Both the position numbers and the translations under genes were made by a program. 64,000 nucleotides of DNA, from contig CALXTU010000005.1 of the NCBI GenBank assembly GCA_944391495.1, positions 1 to 64,000 of the forward strand. Direction: 5' to 3'. The DNA is from an uncultured Alphaproteobacteria bacterium (GTDB lineage: Bacteria > Pseudomonadota > Alphaproteobacteria > RF32 > CAG-239). Shown here one piece after another: positions 64,000 through 64,000 of the stretch (positions are counted from its first letter, which is position 1; every line of letters begins with the position of its first letter). The notes under the pieces are model-generated. The model worked only from the letters and a program-made list of their open reading frames with translations, did not search any database and was not told where the DNA came from.

Positions 64000-64000
64000 T

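Overview
The window is a mid-GC stretch of a flagellated, Gram-negative alphaproteobacterium, probably from the uncultured gut-associated, Rhodospirillales-like lineage. This placement is inferred from gene content and order, not from a search. Supporting blocks are lspA / small BamF-type lipoprotein / paired M16 peptidases / pgi / mutL; ppiD divergent from tpiA-secG-pyrG; the F1 operon atpHAGDC with priA and xerC next to it; SPOR protein-M50-nagZ; and flgF-flgG-flgA-flgH. Gut or acid-stress traits are a pyruvoyl arginine decarboxylase with its antiporter, a reverse rubrerythrin, PagP and nagA-nagB.

Layout. 1-400: tRNA-Ser(GCU) with a duplicated 3' end and terminator. 393-9100 (minus): ZIP transporter, mutL, pgi, two M16 proteins, BamF-like lipoprotein, lspA, corA. 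9224-10859: tRNA-Leu(GAG) and two divergent cysteine-rich secreted paralogues. 10913-17703: ppiD, tpiA, secG, pyrG, pagP, a DUF5131 protein and a YdcH-like protein. 17831-21207: 6-phosphofructokinase and the aaxB/aaxC-type arginine module. 21257-30301: nitroreductase, atpCDGAH, priA, xerC. 30396-36619: rpmG, S41 protease, xthA, dgt, SPOR protein, M50 protease, nagZ, TatA-like protein. 36739-42893: two small hypothetical proteins, a TPR protein, DUF58/MoxR pair, UvrD helicase. 42957-46295: tRNA-Met, a structured RNA ahead of a lipoprotein, and a tandem-ArsR regulator with a thiol-disulfide lipoprotein and a membrane protein. 46447-46763: tRNA-Arg(UCU) with the same kind of duplicated tail as tRNA-Ser. 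46860-50285: motA, motB, nagA, nagB. 50337-57520: pheT, pheS, rplT, rpmI, a membrane protein with a histone-like tail, lolD, lolC. 57656-61613: a double FlaF-like protein and flgH, flgA, flgG, flgF behind a near-perfect sigma-54 promoter. 61780-64000: lectin-like gene fragment, a 39-residue gene carrying the leader of one Cys-rich gene, reverse rubrerythrin, a nucleotidyltransferase-like protein, and the 3' end of an RND pump gene.

The least ordinary observations are: (a) at both tRNA-Ser and tRNA-Arg the tRNA 3' tail plus terminator is flanked by an inverted degenerate copy of the tail, and the whole cassette is repeated about 180 bp downstream with a related spacer motif; (b) the strongly promoted, multi-stem RNA at 43164-43370, whose distal part can pair with the ribosome-binding region of the next gene; (c) a 37-bp leader shared by a Cys-rich secreted protein gene and an unrelated 39-codon gene; (d) the tandem FlaF and tandem ArsR fusions. 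Everything else is mostly housekeeping.
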